From JAGXQV01 sp964451375 (GTDB lineage Bacteria; Pseudomonadota; Gammaproteobacteria; Burkholderiales; Sulfuricellaceae), in the NCBI GenBank assembly GCA_964451375.1, contig CAYVIN010000007.1, forward strand, positions 24,049-88,048: DNA of 64,000 bases, in the 5' to 3' direction. The translations under genes and the position numbers were made by a program. This document shows, one piece after another, positions 18,544 through 27,389 of this stretch. A model generated the notes under the pieces. The model saw only the letters and a program-made list of their open reading frames with translations. It was not told the DNA's origin and searched no databases. Position 1 is the stretch's first letter. Each line of letters starts with the position of its first letter.

Positions 18544-19032
18544 TTGCAACATCTCCTTTGTTTGGTTAAGTGGTAAATATCAGCAACAACAGCAACTATA
18601 ACCGGTAATGGCGAGTCAATCACATACCAGACATGCCCCCGTACAAAATAATGACATTGCCATAATAATGCAAACCGGGAATTCCTGAAACCGACATGAA
18701 TGTGGACTCCCCCATTATCTGAAAAGCATCATCCTGTGTAAATCCGATTTTCCCATTGGCACTTCCAGAATCTTGTTGTATTCCGGCGGGCACGAACGTA
18801 ATTGAGGCGCTGTTGTCGTGAATTTGTAAGAAAAAGGTAAGAAACCGGCTGCTGAATATTATTATTCCTGATGCTGCCTTATTCAGGCAAAATATGCCAA
18901 CAACTCCTCCCCTATGCAAGCGCTATTTTGGTTTTTCCAAAAAAATAGTTCGCCCCCCGTAAAGATGTGGAGAATAGTCAACACTTTCCCGGCCAGCCAC
19001 TTCAGTATCTCAATCATTCGTCTTTCGCCTCA
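18544..19032. other. Intergenic region between hupB and bioA (divergent)
   Basis: About 490 bases without a supported gene. A minus-strand frame of 99 codons (18620-18919) lacks a ribosome binding site and resembles no family. The region must hold the promoters of hupB and of bioA; a TTGACT box lies on the minus strand near 18613, but I see no well-spaced -10. Confidence 0.5.
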
Positions 19033-20349
19033 ATGAAAAATCAGGATTTGCTTTATCGTTCGCGCGCTGCCGTCTGGCATCCCTGCACTCAGATGAAACA
19101 CCACGAAACCCTGCCGCTGGTTCCCATTGCCGGCGGCGCAGGCGCGTGGCTATTCGATTTCGAGGGGAAACGTTATCTTGACGGGGTAAGTTCCTGGTGG
19201 GTCAACCTGTTCGGCCATTGCAATCCACGCATCAATGCCGCCCTCAAGGATCAACTCGACACGCTGGAACACGTGATTCTCGCCGGTTTCACCCAACGTC
19301 CGGTGGTCGAGCTTTCGGAACGACTGGCGCGGCTCTCCGGGCTGGGACATGCCTTTTACGGGTCGGACGGCGCATCCGCCACCGAAATCGCCTTGAAAAT
19401 GAGCTTCCATTACTGGCGCAACCGGGGCCGCCCGGCAAAAACCCGCTTCGTCAGCCTCGCCAACGGCTACCACGGTGAAACGGTGGGCGCGCTGGCCGTC
19501 ACTGACGTAGCGCTGTTCAAGGACACCTACGCACCGCTCCTGCGTAGCGGGACACAAGTCCCCACGCCGGACTGGCGAAACGCCGCGCCGGGCGAATCGC
19601 CCCGGGAATTCGCAGTGCGCCGCGCCGCCGACCTGCGTAATCACCTGAAAAAACACTATCAGGAAACTGCCGCCCTGATCCTCGAACCGCTAGTGCAAGG
19701 TGCGGCGGGAATGGCCATGTATGACCCGGAATACCTGCGCCTGGCGCGCGCCGCCTGCGACGAATTCGAAGTACACCTGATCGCCGACGAAATCGCCGTA
19801 GGATTCGGCAGAACCGGCACATTCTTCGCCCATGAACAAGCCGGCATCCGGCCCGACTTCCTGTGCCTGTCGAAAGGCATCACCGGCGGCTACCTGCCGC
19901 TTTCGACCGTGCTCAGCCGCGAGGAAATTTATCAGGCGTTTTACCACGATGACGTACGCCAGGGTTTTCTGCACTCCCATTCCTATACCGGCAACGCCCT
20001 CGCCTGCCGCGCCGCACTGGCGGTGCTGGACATCTTCGAGGAAGACCGGGTGATTGCCGCGAACCGTGACAAAACGGCGCGTTTCAACACCCTGTTCGCG
20101 CCGCTCGCGACTCACCCGCACGTCGTAAACTTCCGCAATATCGGCATGATCTGGGCGTTTGAAGTCCAGGATGCGCCAACCGACTTCGCCCGGCGCTTTT
20201 TTGAAGAAGGGCTGAAACGCGAAATCCTTTTGCGGCCCATTGGTAACACCGTCTATTTCATGCCGCCTTACATCGTTGATGAAGGTGAAATGACACACCT
20301 GCACAATGCCACGCTAGACATCCTGAACAACCTGGAAACACTTAAATGA
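19033..20349 (+). CDS. bioA: Adenosylmethionine-8-amino-7-oxononanoate aminotransferase
   Basis: 438 residues. Biotin synthesis: transfers an amino group from S-adenosylmethionine to KAPA, giving DAPA. Class III aminotransferase with HPCTQMKHHE and SSWWVNLFGHCNP near the N-terminus, FYGSDGASATEIALKM, LIADEIAVGFGRTGTFFA and the PLP-lysine motif LSKGITGGYLPLS. The start MKNQDLLYRS fits the family; the frame stays open to a GTG at 18967. The stop overlaps the dacB start as ATGA. No other bio genes are in the window. Confidence 0.95.
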   Translation: MKNQDLLYRSRAAVWHPCTQMKHHETLPLVPIAGGAGAWLFDFEGKRYLDGVSSWWVNLFGHCNPRINAALKDQLDTLEHVILAGFTQRPVVELSERLARLSGLGHAFYGSDGASATEIALKMSFHYWRNRGRPAKTRFVSLANGYHGETVGALAVTDVALFKDTYAPLLRSGTQVPTPDWRNAAPGESPREFAVRRAADLRNHLKKHYQETAALILEPLVQGAAGMAMYDPEYLRLARAACDEFEVHLIADEIAVGFGRTGTFFAHEQAGIRPDFLCLSKGITGGYLPLSTVLSREEIYQAFYHDDVRQGFLHSHSYTGNALACRAALAVLDIFEEDRVIAANRDKTARFNTLFAPLATHPHVVNFRNIGMIWAFEVQDAPTDFARRFFEEGLKREILLRPIGNTVYFMPPYIVDEGEMTHLHNATLDILNNLETLK

Positions 20350-21734
20350 AACACCTTCTCGCCGCATTGCTCCTGTGCGCAGCACTACCGGCCCACGCCG
20401 TCCTTCCCGCGCCAGTCGCCAAAGCACTCCACGACGCCGCCATTCCCGAACAAAACGTTGCGGTTTATGTACGCGAAACCGGGACAGCCAAATCCCTGCT
20501 CGATCATCTTTCCAGCCAGCCGTTAAGCCCGGCGTCGACCATGAAGCTGGTTACGACCTATGCCGCACTGGAACTGCTCGGCCCCATCCATACCTGGCAA
20601 ACCGGGCTATATGCCGAATCCACCCCGCAAAACGGGGTATTGGAAGGCGACATTTACCTCAAGGGTTCAGGCGACCCGGCTTTGACCATCGAGCGTTTCT
20701 GGCTGCTGCTGCGCGATTTGCGTTTATCCGGGGTGCGTGAATTACGCGGCAACCTGGTGCTCGACGACAGCCGCTTTGTCGTGCCAGCCAGCGATCCGGG
20801 CGCGTTCGACAACGCCCCATTGCGTCCTTACAACGTCCTCCCCGACGCCTTGCTGGTCAATTTCAAAAGCACCCGTTTTCGCCTGCTGCCCGCTGATAAC
20901 GGCAAAGGCGTACGCATCCTGGCCGACCCCGCGCCGCCTCAACTGGCTCTCGACAACCGTTTGCGTCTCGTCGAAGGAGAATGCGGCGACTGGCGGGAGG
21001 GTATCGAAGCCGGCGCAACCCGTAATGGCGGCACGGTGAATGTCAGCTTCAGCGGCGACTATCCGCTCGCCTGTGGAGAAAAAACCTGGCATCTCTCCCT
21101 GATCGATAACCCTACCTATGTCGGCTCGCTGTTTCGGATGCTCTGGGAAGAAGTCGGCGGCGTTCTGAGCGGCGCGACCAAACGCGGCGTAACGCCGCCC
21201 GCCGCCCGCCTGCTGGCGAGCGCCGAATCGCGTCCGCTCGCCGATATCGTCCGCGACATCAACAAATTCAGCAACAACGTGATGGCCCGCCAATTGCTGC
21301 TTACCCTCGGCAACGGCAAAACCGATACCGGCGCCCAGGCCATCAACACCTGGCTGGCGGAAAAAGGCCTGCGTTTCCCGGAACTGGTCGTCGATAACGG
21401 TTCCGGCCTGTCGCGCCGCGAGCGTATCAGCGCGGAACATCTCGGGGAATTGCTGATGGCCGCCTGGCGCAGCCCGATGATGGCGGAATTCGTCTCCTCG
21501 CTGCCTATCGCGGGTATCGACGGCACCATGAAAAAACGCCTGGTCGAACGCGGCGTCGCCAGCCACGCCCATATCAAGACCGGCTCGCTGCGCGGCGTCA
21601 AGGCCATCGCCGGCTACGTCCACGACCGCAAGGGGCGCAACATCGCGGTGGTGTTCCTGATCAACCACCCCAACGCCGCAGCCGGGCAAGCCGCCCAGGA
21701 CGCCTTGCTGGAGTGGATTTACCAACGCTCCTGA
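20346..21734 (+). CDS. dacB: D-alanyl-D-alanine carboxypeptidase/endopeptidase (PBP4 family)
   Basis: 462 residues with signal peptide MKHLLAALLLCAALPAHA. The penicillin-binding motifs are all present: SxxK in LSPASTMK, SxN in KFSNNVMARQ and KTG in HIKTGSLRG. It trims or cleaves peptidoglycan cross-links in the periplasm. Length and the insertion between SxxK and SxN fit peptidase family S13. It overlaps bioA by four bases, so the two are transcribed together despite unrelated jobs. Confidence 0.95.
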   Translation: MKHLLAALLLCAALPAHAVLPAPVAKALHDAAIPEQNVAVYVRETGTAKSLLDHLSSQPLSPASTMKLVTTYAALELLGPIHTWQTGLYAESTPQNGVLEGDIYLKGSGDPALTIERFWLLLRDLRLSGVRELRGNLVLDDSRFVVPASDPGAFDNAPLRPYNVLPDALLVNFKSTRFRLLPADNGKGVRILADPAPPQLALDNRLRLVEGECGDWREGIEAGATRNGGTVNVSFSGDYPLACGEKTWHLSLIDNPTYVGSLFRMLWEEVGGVLSGATKRGVTPPAARLLASAESRPLADIVRDINKFSNNVMARQLLLTLGNGKTDTGAQAINTWLAEKGLRFPELVVDNGSGLSRRERISAEHLGELLMAAWRSPMMAEFVSSLPIAGIDGTMKKRLVERGVASHAHIKTGSLRGVKAIAGYVHDRKGRNIAVVFLINHPNAAAGQAAQDALLEWIYQRS

Positions 21735-21837
21735 CGGTTGACGGGAAAAAAATCGCTACGCACGTGTCACGAATTGGAAATAGTTTTGTAGTCGCGCACG
21801 GCTGGGGCTATGCTTATGAAAAAAGTTGACCCCAGTC

Positions 21838-23445
21838 ATGAATCCCTATCTCCAGTTTCTCAGCCAGGCGCCTGAAAACAGCCTGCTCTACGCCGGAACC
21901 TATAACCCGGCGCTGGTAGGAATTTCCCTGCTGATTGCGGTGTTCTCCTCCTATGCCGCACTCGACGTGGCGGGACAACTCAACCATAGCGCCAGCCGCA
22001 TCGCCAAGCTTTTGTGGCTGGGCGTCGGCTCCCTGGCAATGGGCGGCGGCATCTGGGCCATGCACTTTATCGGCATGTTGTCCTTCAGTCTCCCCTGCGG
22101 GGTTCGCTACGACCCGTTATTGACGTTGCTCTCGATGATTCCCGGCGTATTGGCGAGTGGCGTCGCGCTGCATTTCATCAGCCATCCCAGCATCACCGTC
22201 CGCCAGTTATTGGGCGGCGGCGTCCTGCTCGGCGCGGGAATCGGCGCGATGCACTATTCGGGCATGGCGGCGATGCGCATGGACGCGTTATTACGCTACG
22301 ACCCGCTGTTATTTGGTTTATCCATCGCAGTCGCGGTGGTTCTCGCCGTGCTGGCCTTGTGGATCAAATTCCGTCTGGTCGCGCTGGGGCCGCATTTTCA
22401 CTGGCTGGTGCAGGCGGGTAGCGCGCTGGTGATGGGCGGCGCGATTTCCGGGATGCACTACACCGCCATGGGGGCGGCCCATTTCCTGCGTCCCGGCGAG
22501 GGCGCAAATCCCGGCGGCGCCTTTGACCCGACTTTTCTGGCGATTGCGGTAACGGTCGTCACCGGCCTGCTGATCGCCCTGGCGCTGGCCGCCACCATCG
22601 CCCACCGGCATGTCGAACTATCCCGAAAACTGGCGGCGCTCAACGACGAACTTAACCGCTCACGCAAGGAATTGCAGGAACTCAACGCCACGCTCGAATT
22701 ACGCGTTCGCGAAGAAGTACGGCAAAGCCGTGAAAAGGATCGGATGCTCATCCAGCAATCCCGTCTCGCCGCGATGGGCGAAATGGTCCACAACATCGCC
22801 CACCAATGGCGTCAGCCGCTCAACGCATTGTCCATCCTGCTTGGCAACCTCAAGGACGCCCATCACTACCAGGAACTCGACGAAAAAACCATGGATGTGC
22901 TGATGGAAGACGGACGCCGCATGATCAAGAAAATGTCCACCACCATCGACGACTTCCGCGACTTCTTCAAGCCCGACAAGGAAAAGCTCACTTTCGATTT
23001 GTGTCGCCTATATCAGGACACCTATCGCATTCTGAACGCCAGCCTGACTCATCACCAGATACAGGTTGAAGGGAACTGCGCGGAGACGATGATGGTAACC
23101 GGCTACCCCAACGAGTTCGCCCAGGTGCTGCTGAACCTGCTCAGTAACGCCAAGGATGCGATTCTGGAACGCGAGACTTTCCCCGGACGGATATCCGTCG
23201 CGGTCACAACGGAAAACGGCATGGGCGTCATTCGGATACGCGACAACGGCGGCGGCATCCCGGAAGATATCCTGCCGAAAATCTTCGACCCCTACTTCAC
23301 CACCAAGGAAAAAGGCAGCGGCATTGGTCTTTACATGTCGAAGATGATCATCGAAGGCAATATGGGCGGGCGCATCGACGTGCACAACGTCGAAGGCGGC
23401 GCGGAATTCAGCGTGTCCTGCCCGCTCGCGGAATCACAACCCTAA
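21838..23445 (+). CDS. MHYT-domain membrane histidine kinase
   Basis: 535 residues. Residues about 1-245 form seven membrane helices with three MHYT-type motifs (WAMHFIGML, GAMHYSGMAAM, ISGMHYTAMGA), thought to bind copper and sense a diatomic gas. A short coiled coil leads to a kinase core: H-box MVHNIAHQWRQPLNAL, N-box NLLSNAKDAI, G1 DNGGGIP and G2 GSGIGLYMSK. No response regulator is adjacent. The kinase core is closely similar to that of the sensor kinase at 29885-32092. The start is the ATG at 21838; a TTG 12 bases upstream is possible. Confidence 0.92.
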   Translation: MNPYLQFLSQAPENSLLYAGTYNPALVGISLLIAVFSSYAALDVAGQLNHSASRIAKLLWLGVGSLAMGGGIWAMHFIGMLSFSLPCGVRYDPLLTLLSMIPGVLASGVALHFISHPSITVRQLLGGGVLLGAGIGAMHYSGMAAMRMDALLRYDPLLFGLSIAVAVVLAVLALWIKFRLVALGPHFHWLVQAGSALVMGGAISGMHYTAMGAAHFLRPGEGANPGGAFDPTFLAIAVTVVTGLLIALALAATIAHRHVELSRKLAALNDELNRSRKELQELNATLELRVREEVRQSREKDRMLIQQSRLAAMGEMVHNIAHQWRQPLNALSILLGNLKDAHHYQELDEKTMDVLMEDGRRMIKKMSTTIDDFRDFFKPDKEKLTFDLCRLYQDTYRILNASLTHHQIQVEGNCAETMMVTGYPNEFAQVLLNLLSNAKDAILERETFPGRISVAVTTENGMGVIRIRDNGGGIPEDILPKIFDPYFTTKEKGSGIGLYMSKMIIEGNMGGRIDVHNVEGGAEFSVSCPLAESQP

Positions 23446-24897
23446 CCCGCTCCACATCTCGTCCACCCGCGCTTTCACCGCCGCATTCATGACGATGGGT
23501 GCGCCCCATTCACGGGTCGTTTCACCCGGCCACTTGTTGGTGGCGTCCAGGCCCATCTTCGAACCCAGTCCGCTCACCGGGCTGGCGAAATCCAGATAAT
23601 CAATCGGTGTGTTTTCGACCAGCAACGTATCGCGCGCCGGATCGACGCGGGTGGTCATCGCCCAGATCACTTCCTTCCAGTCGCGGATGTTCACGTCGTC
23701 GTCGGTCACCACGATGAACTTGGTGTACATGAACTGGCGCAGGAACGACCAGATGCCGAACATCACCCGCTTGGCGTGGCCGGGGTATTGTTTCTTGATG
23801 GAAACGCAGGCCAGCCGGTAGGAACAGCCCTCGGGCGGCAGGTAGAAATCGACGATCTCGGGAAACTGCTTTTGCAACAACGGGACGAACACCTCGTTGA
23901 GCGCCACGCCCAGAATGGCTGGCTCATCCGGCGGCTTGCCGGTATAGGTGCTGTGGTAGATCGGGTTGCGGCGCATCGTAATGCGCTCAATGGTGAATAC
24001 GGGAAACTCGGCCTGTTCGTTGTAATAGCCGGTGTGATCGCCATACGGCCCTTCCAGCGCCATTTCACCGGGGTGGATCACCCCTTCCAGGACAATCTCC
24101 GCGCCCGCCGGCACCTGCAAATCGCTGCCCAGAGCCTTCACAACTTCGGTCTTCGAGCCACGCAGCAGCCCCGCAAACTGGTATTCACTCAAGGAATCCG
24201 GCACCGGCGTCACCGCAGCCAATATCGTTGCGGGATCGGCCCCCAACGCCACCACCACCGGGAAAGGTTTACCCGGATGGGCCTCCTGGAACTCGCGGAA
24301 GTCCAGCGCCCCGCCGCGATGCGCCAGCCAGCGCATGATCACCTTGTTCGGCGCAATCTCCTGCTGGCGGTAGATGCCCAGGTTTTGGCGGGCCTTGAGC
24401 GGCCCACGGGTAATCGTCAGTCCCCAGGTAATCAGTGGCGCGACATCGCCCGGCCAGCAAGTCTGGATGGGCAGTTTGGCGAGATCGACATCCGCCCCTT
24501 CCCAGACGATTTCCTGGCACGGCGCGGAAGACAGCTCCTTGGGGGCCATGTTGAGCACTTGCTTGAACTTGGGCAATTTCTCCCAGGCATCGCGCAAGCC
24601 CTTGGGCGGCTCCGGCTCCTTGAGAAAAGCGAGCAACTTGCCTACCTCGCGCAGTGCTTCCACCGAGTCCTCCCCCATCCCCAGCGCCACCCGCTTAGGC
24701 GTACCAAACAGGTTAGCAAGTACCGGCATGGTGTGGCCGGCGGGGTTCTCGAAGAGGATCGCCGGCCCTTGCGCGCGCAGCACCCGGTCGCAGATTTCGG
24801 TCATTTCCAGGTTGGGGCTGACCGGGGTTTTCACCCGTTTTAATTCGCCCAAGGCTTCCAATTGCGCCAGAAAATCGCGCAGGTCGTGGTATTTCAT
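23434..24897 (-). CDS. ubiD: UbiD-family prenylated-FMN decarboxylase
   Basis: 487 residues, the classic 3-octaprenyl-4-hydroxybenzoate decarboxylase of ubiquinone synthesis. It begins MKYHDLRDFLAQLE and contains LEGPYGDHTGYYN and RRNPIYHSTYTGKPPDEP, strongly conserved in UbiD. It needs prenylated FMN from UbiX, whose gene is not in the window. Its start codon follows the stop of the hepT gene directly (TGAATG), and its 3' end overlaps the MHYT kinase gene by 12 bases. ubiC and ubiA lie 10 kb away. Confidence 0.95.
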   Translation of the reverse strand: MKYHDLRDFLAQLEALGELKRVKTPVSPNLEMTEICDRVLRAQGPAILFENPAGHTMPVLANLFGTPKRVALGMGEDSVEALREVGKLLAFLKEPEPPKGLRDAWEKLPKFKQVLNMAPKELSSAPCQEIVWEGADVDLAKLPIQTCWPGDVAPLITWGLTITRGPLKARQNLGIYRQQEIAPNKVIMRWLAHRGGALDFREFQEAHPGKPFPVVVALGADPATILAAVTPVPDSLSEYQFAGLLRGSKTEVVKALGSDLQVPAGAEIVLEGVIHPGEMALEGPYGDHTGYYNEQAEFPVFTIERITMRRNPIYHSTYTGKPPDEPAILGVALNEVFVPLLQKQFPEIVDFYLPPEGCSYRLACVSIKKQYPGHAKRVMFGIWSFLRQFMYTKFIVVTDDDVNIRDWKEVIWAMTTRVDPARDTLLVENTPIDYLDFASPVSGLGSKMGLDATNKWPGETTREWGAPIVMNAAVKARVDEMWSGLGL

Positions 24898-25254
24898 TCA
24901 GTCATCCAATTCAGAAAGGGCAATTTTTTCCAGTTCCGCAATCAATGGGGGCAAGTCGTCTGTAATGGTTGCCCAGACAACATCCAGGTTGATGTCGAAA
25001 TAGCCATGAATAAGACGGTTGCGCATTGCCACGATAACCTGCCAAGGAATATTGGGATAAATCCCTCGGGTATCGCCACCCACTTTGGTGGCGGCTTCGC
25101 CGAGAATTTCCACTGATTTGACCAGCGACAGCACCAGCATCCGGTTGCTGTCCAAGTCCTCGCGGGTATGCCCGACCACAAAGGAAACCGCCTCTTGGGC
25201 AGCGTCCAGCATATGCCGGATGCGAATCGCATCAGCTTTCGGCGTATTGAACAT
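24898..25254 (-). CDS. hepT: HepT-like HEPN-domain toxin (DUF86)
   Basis: 118 residues. HEPN ribonuclease-type toxin: the catalytic signature Rx4HxY is intact in RNRLIHGY. In characterised pairs the partner MntA transfers AMP to the tyrosine of this motif and silences the toxin. The start at 25254 (MFNTPKADAIR) has a good ribosome binding site (GGAG) and overlaps the antitoxin gene by 23 bases, in the usual mntA-hepT order. It sits directly upstream of ubiD, so it may share a transcript with a housekeeping gene. Confidence 0.9.
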   Translation of the reverse strand: MFNTPKADAIRIRHMLDAAQEAVSFVVGHTREDLDSNRMLVLSLVKSVEILGEAATKVGGDTRGIYPNIPWQVIVAMRNRLIHGYFDINLDVVWATITDDLPPLIAELEKIALSELDD

Positions 25255-25531
25255 CGGCCTGCTCCAGGACTTCATCACGAAAATAGCGGCTCAGCTCCTG
25301 GGGTGTGCGTAAATCCACGCGCCGCCCGATCAACTCGGACAATTCCAACTCCACCCCCGCCAAGCGCAGCAAGCCGACCCGTTCCTCCGGGTCAAACTCG
25401 ACCAACACGTCCACGTCGCTGTCGGGGCCGAAATCCTCACGCAGCACCGAGCCATACAAGGCCAAGCGGCGAATGTGGTGGTGACGGCAAAAATCGGCAA
25501 CTTGTGCCTTAGGCAACTCAATCTGGGCCAT
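25232..25531 (-). CDS. mntA: MntA-like nucleotidyltransferase antitoxin
   Basis: 99 residues. Minimal nucleotidyltransferase with the exact GSx10DxD signature (GSVLREDFGPDSDVD), with the third acidic residue probably in RRVDLRTP. In the type VII toxin-antitoxin systems this enzyme AMPylates the HEPN toxin. It is the upstream gene of the pair and overlaps hepT. The catalytic residues look complete, so the pair should be functional. Confidence 0.9.
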   Translation of the reverse strand: MAQIELPKAQVADFCRHHHIRRLALYGSVLREDFGPDSDVDVLVEFDPEERVGLLRLAGVELELSELIGRRVDLRTPQELSRYFRDEVLEQADVQYAES

Positions 25532-25637
25532 AGCTTATTTTCCCTGAATGCGATCTGTCGATTATCCGCTGCTTGCTCAAGATATACCAAACCAGGCGGC
25601 AAGGCTGTCGAGGCTAAGGAACTGTCTGATAGCCACC

Positions 25638-27353
25638 TCACTCGCCCCGATAGTTAGCCCATTCCGAGCCGCTGCGCTTCAGTTCCTCCCACGCCTCGAT
25701 ATGGCGCTTGAGTTCTGGGTGCTGCCGGCCTTTCTCGATCAACGCCTGGCGTGCAGCGGGATCGAAAGGAATCGCGGTAGGGCCGAGGCATTCGTTCCAG
25801 ATTTTGGCGAGGTGGGATACGGGTTCTTCGAGCGTAGGGCTGAAGTGGATTTCCGCAACAAATGGTGCCACAACAGGCGATTTCTTCTTTTTTTCCGGCA
25901 AGTTACTGTCCAAAACGGCAAGTAATGCGTCAGTATCAACGCTCCATTTATGCTCTGTTCCAAATTCGCGCGTCAATCTGGCTCGTGAATTACTCGTTAA
26001 ATTATTTACCTGAAAAGAACACGCCGAACTCTTAGATATATTCTCAGTAAACTTCTTCTCCATGGAGACCACTGTTTTGGCGGAGATTAACTTGCCACCA
26101 AGGTTAAAGTGATCTTTTTCAACAATCTCCTTCAAGATTGAACAAACCTCGCTCTGAAAGTCATCCGTCATTTCATCTGGATCAATGAGAATACTGCCTA
26201 CTAACCCAAATACTGGCGGCATACCACCGATACATATGGGTAAACACCCAAGAAGCTTCGATTCAAGCTTGCCGGCACCCGGATCAAGGTACCCTAAGAT
26301 GACGTAACTATCCATTCCAATCTTGGTAAATAGCCATGGATCAGCCATGACAAAATGATGCTCTGTTGCACACCAGTGAATTATTGGACGGTCATTCGTA
26401 TTTCCAAAAACCGAGTAGTTGAAATAGTAAATTGCACGATCAGAAAGGGGATATCTACTGATAGGAAACGCCGCGTTCACCACCGAAGTTGGGCCACATG
26501 TCAAGGCATACGCGATAAAGGACAGCAATACGTCGCGCCTCAATTCTTCAATGAATGGAACAACTTTATTAATGAGTTCATAACGTTGTATTGTGAGTCG
26601 CAATTTACCCAGAGAGTCTGCAACAGCTATCTTGGGCGGATTGAAAGGCATGCTGTCAGGCCAACCGATCTCAACGCTCTTAAGAGCATCCGGGTGCCGT
26701 ATAGCAATTCCGTTACACGCAAAATCCGACGCATTGGCAAAACTCCAGTAAACTGCATCGAACCCGGTCACATCAATAGCGGACCATTCAGGCCCGTATA
26801 GCCTTTGACTCAACAGTGATTTATAGCGTTGGATGAGTGGTTTACCATTAACTCGACCAAGTACTCTAGGCCAGTCCCAACAAAACCAATCTGTGTCACT
26901 CATTTTCCCCAAAAATAATCCGTGCCTTTTTTGCCAGCTAAACGCTTTGATAGACTCCGGCGATATCTCAACCTCGATATCCGTCCCGATAGACTCTTTC
27001 AAGCATCTTCGAATCTCAACCGACGAGCTATCTGCACAAACCTCCAGTTCATACCCCTGATCCGTCTGCGCACTCACATGCCGCGTTCTCAAGCGAAACT
27101 CCGGCCCCAGCAAAAAGGTCGCGAAAGCCCCGATACCGAACCGCCCAGCACACAGTACGCGGGGTTTCCCTTCATCGTCGAGAAACTCCCGTGCCCAATC
27201 GGCGCTTTGGCGAAACGAAGCACCAGCACGCAGAAAATAGTTCTTCAAGGTGTCAGCGGTCATGCCGATGCCCTTGTCGGTGACACGCAGGAACCAGGAA
27301 CCGTCATCGCGCTGAATGAAGTCGATGAGCACGTCGGCTTCCTGGTCAGCCAA
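25638..27353 (-). CDS. C-terminal half of a split HD/HSP90-like ATPase protein
   Basis: 571 codons, in the same reading frame as the upstream half and separated from it only by a TAG at 27390-27392 and 12 sense codons. It starts inside the ATPase domain, so alone it would lack the N-box. Visible motifs are the G1 box TDKGIGM and the G2 box GRFGIGAFATFLLG of an HSP90/GHKL-type ATPase, then a long region without a family I can name. A TTG at 27353 could reinitiate, but no ribosome binding site is seen. Much of 25.9-27.0 kb is visibly more AT-rich than the flanks. Best read as the distal part of one gene of about 1,029 codons. Confidence 0.7.
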   Translation of the reverse strand: MADQEADVLIDFIQRDDGSWFLRVTDKGIGMTADTLKNYFLRAGASFRQSADWAREFLDDEGKPRVLCAGRFGIGAFATFLLGPEFRLRTRHVSAQTDQGYELEVCADSSSVEIRRCLKESIGTDIEVEISPESIKAFSWQKRHGLFLGKMSDTDWFCWDWPRVLGRVNGKPLIQRYKSLLSQRLYGPEWSAIDVTGFDAVYWSFANASDFACNGIAIRHPDALKSVEIGWPDSMPFNPPKIAVADSLGKLRLTIQRYELINKVVPFIEELRRDVLLSFIAYALTCGPTSVVNAAFPISRYPLSDRAIYYFNYSVFGNTNDRPIIHWCATEHHFVMADPWLFTKIGMDSYVILGYLDPGAGKLESKLLGCLPICIGGMPPVFGLVGSILIDPDEMTDDFQSEVCSILKEIVEKDHFNLGGKLISAKTVVSMEKKFTENISKSSACSFQVNNLTSNSRARLTREFGTEHKWSVDTDALLAVLDSNLPEKKKKSPVVAPFVAEIHFSPTLEEPVSHLAKIWNECLGPTAIPFDPAARQALIEKGRQHPELKRHIEAWEELKRSGSEWANYRGE

Positions 27354-27389
27354 ATCGAGACTGGCTGGGTCTTTGCCGTGCGCCTTGCA

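Noticed and set aside
18620..18919. A 99-codon minus-strand frame between hupB and bioA
   Set aside because: No ribosome site, atypical composition and no recognisable protein features.
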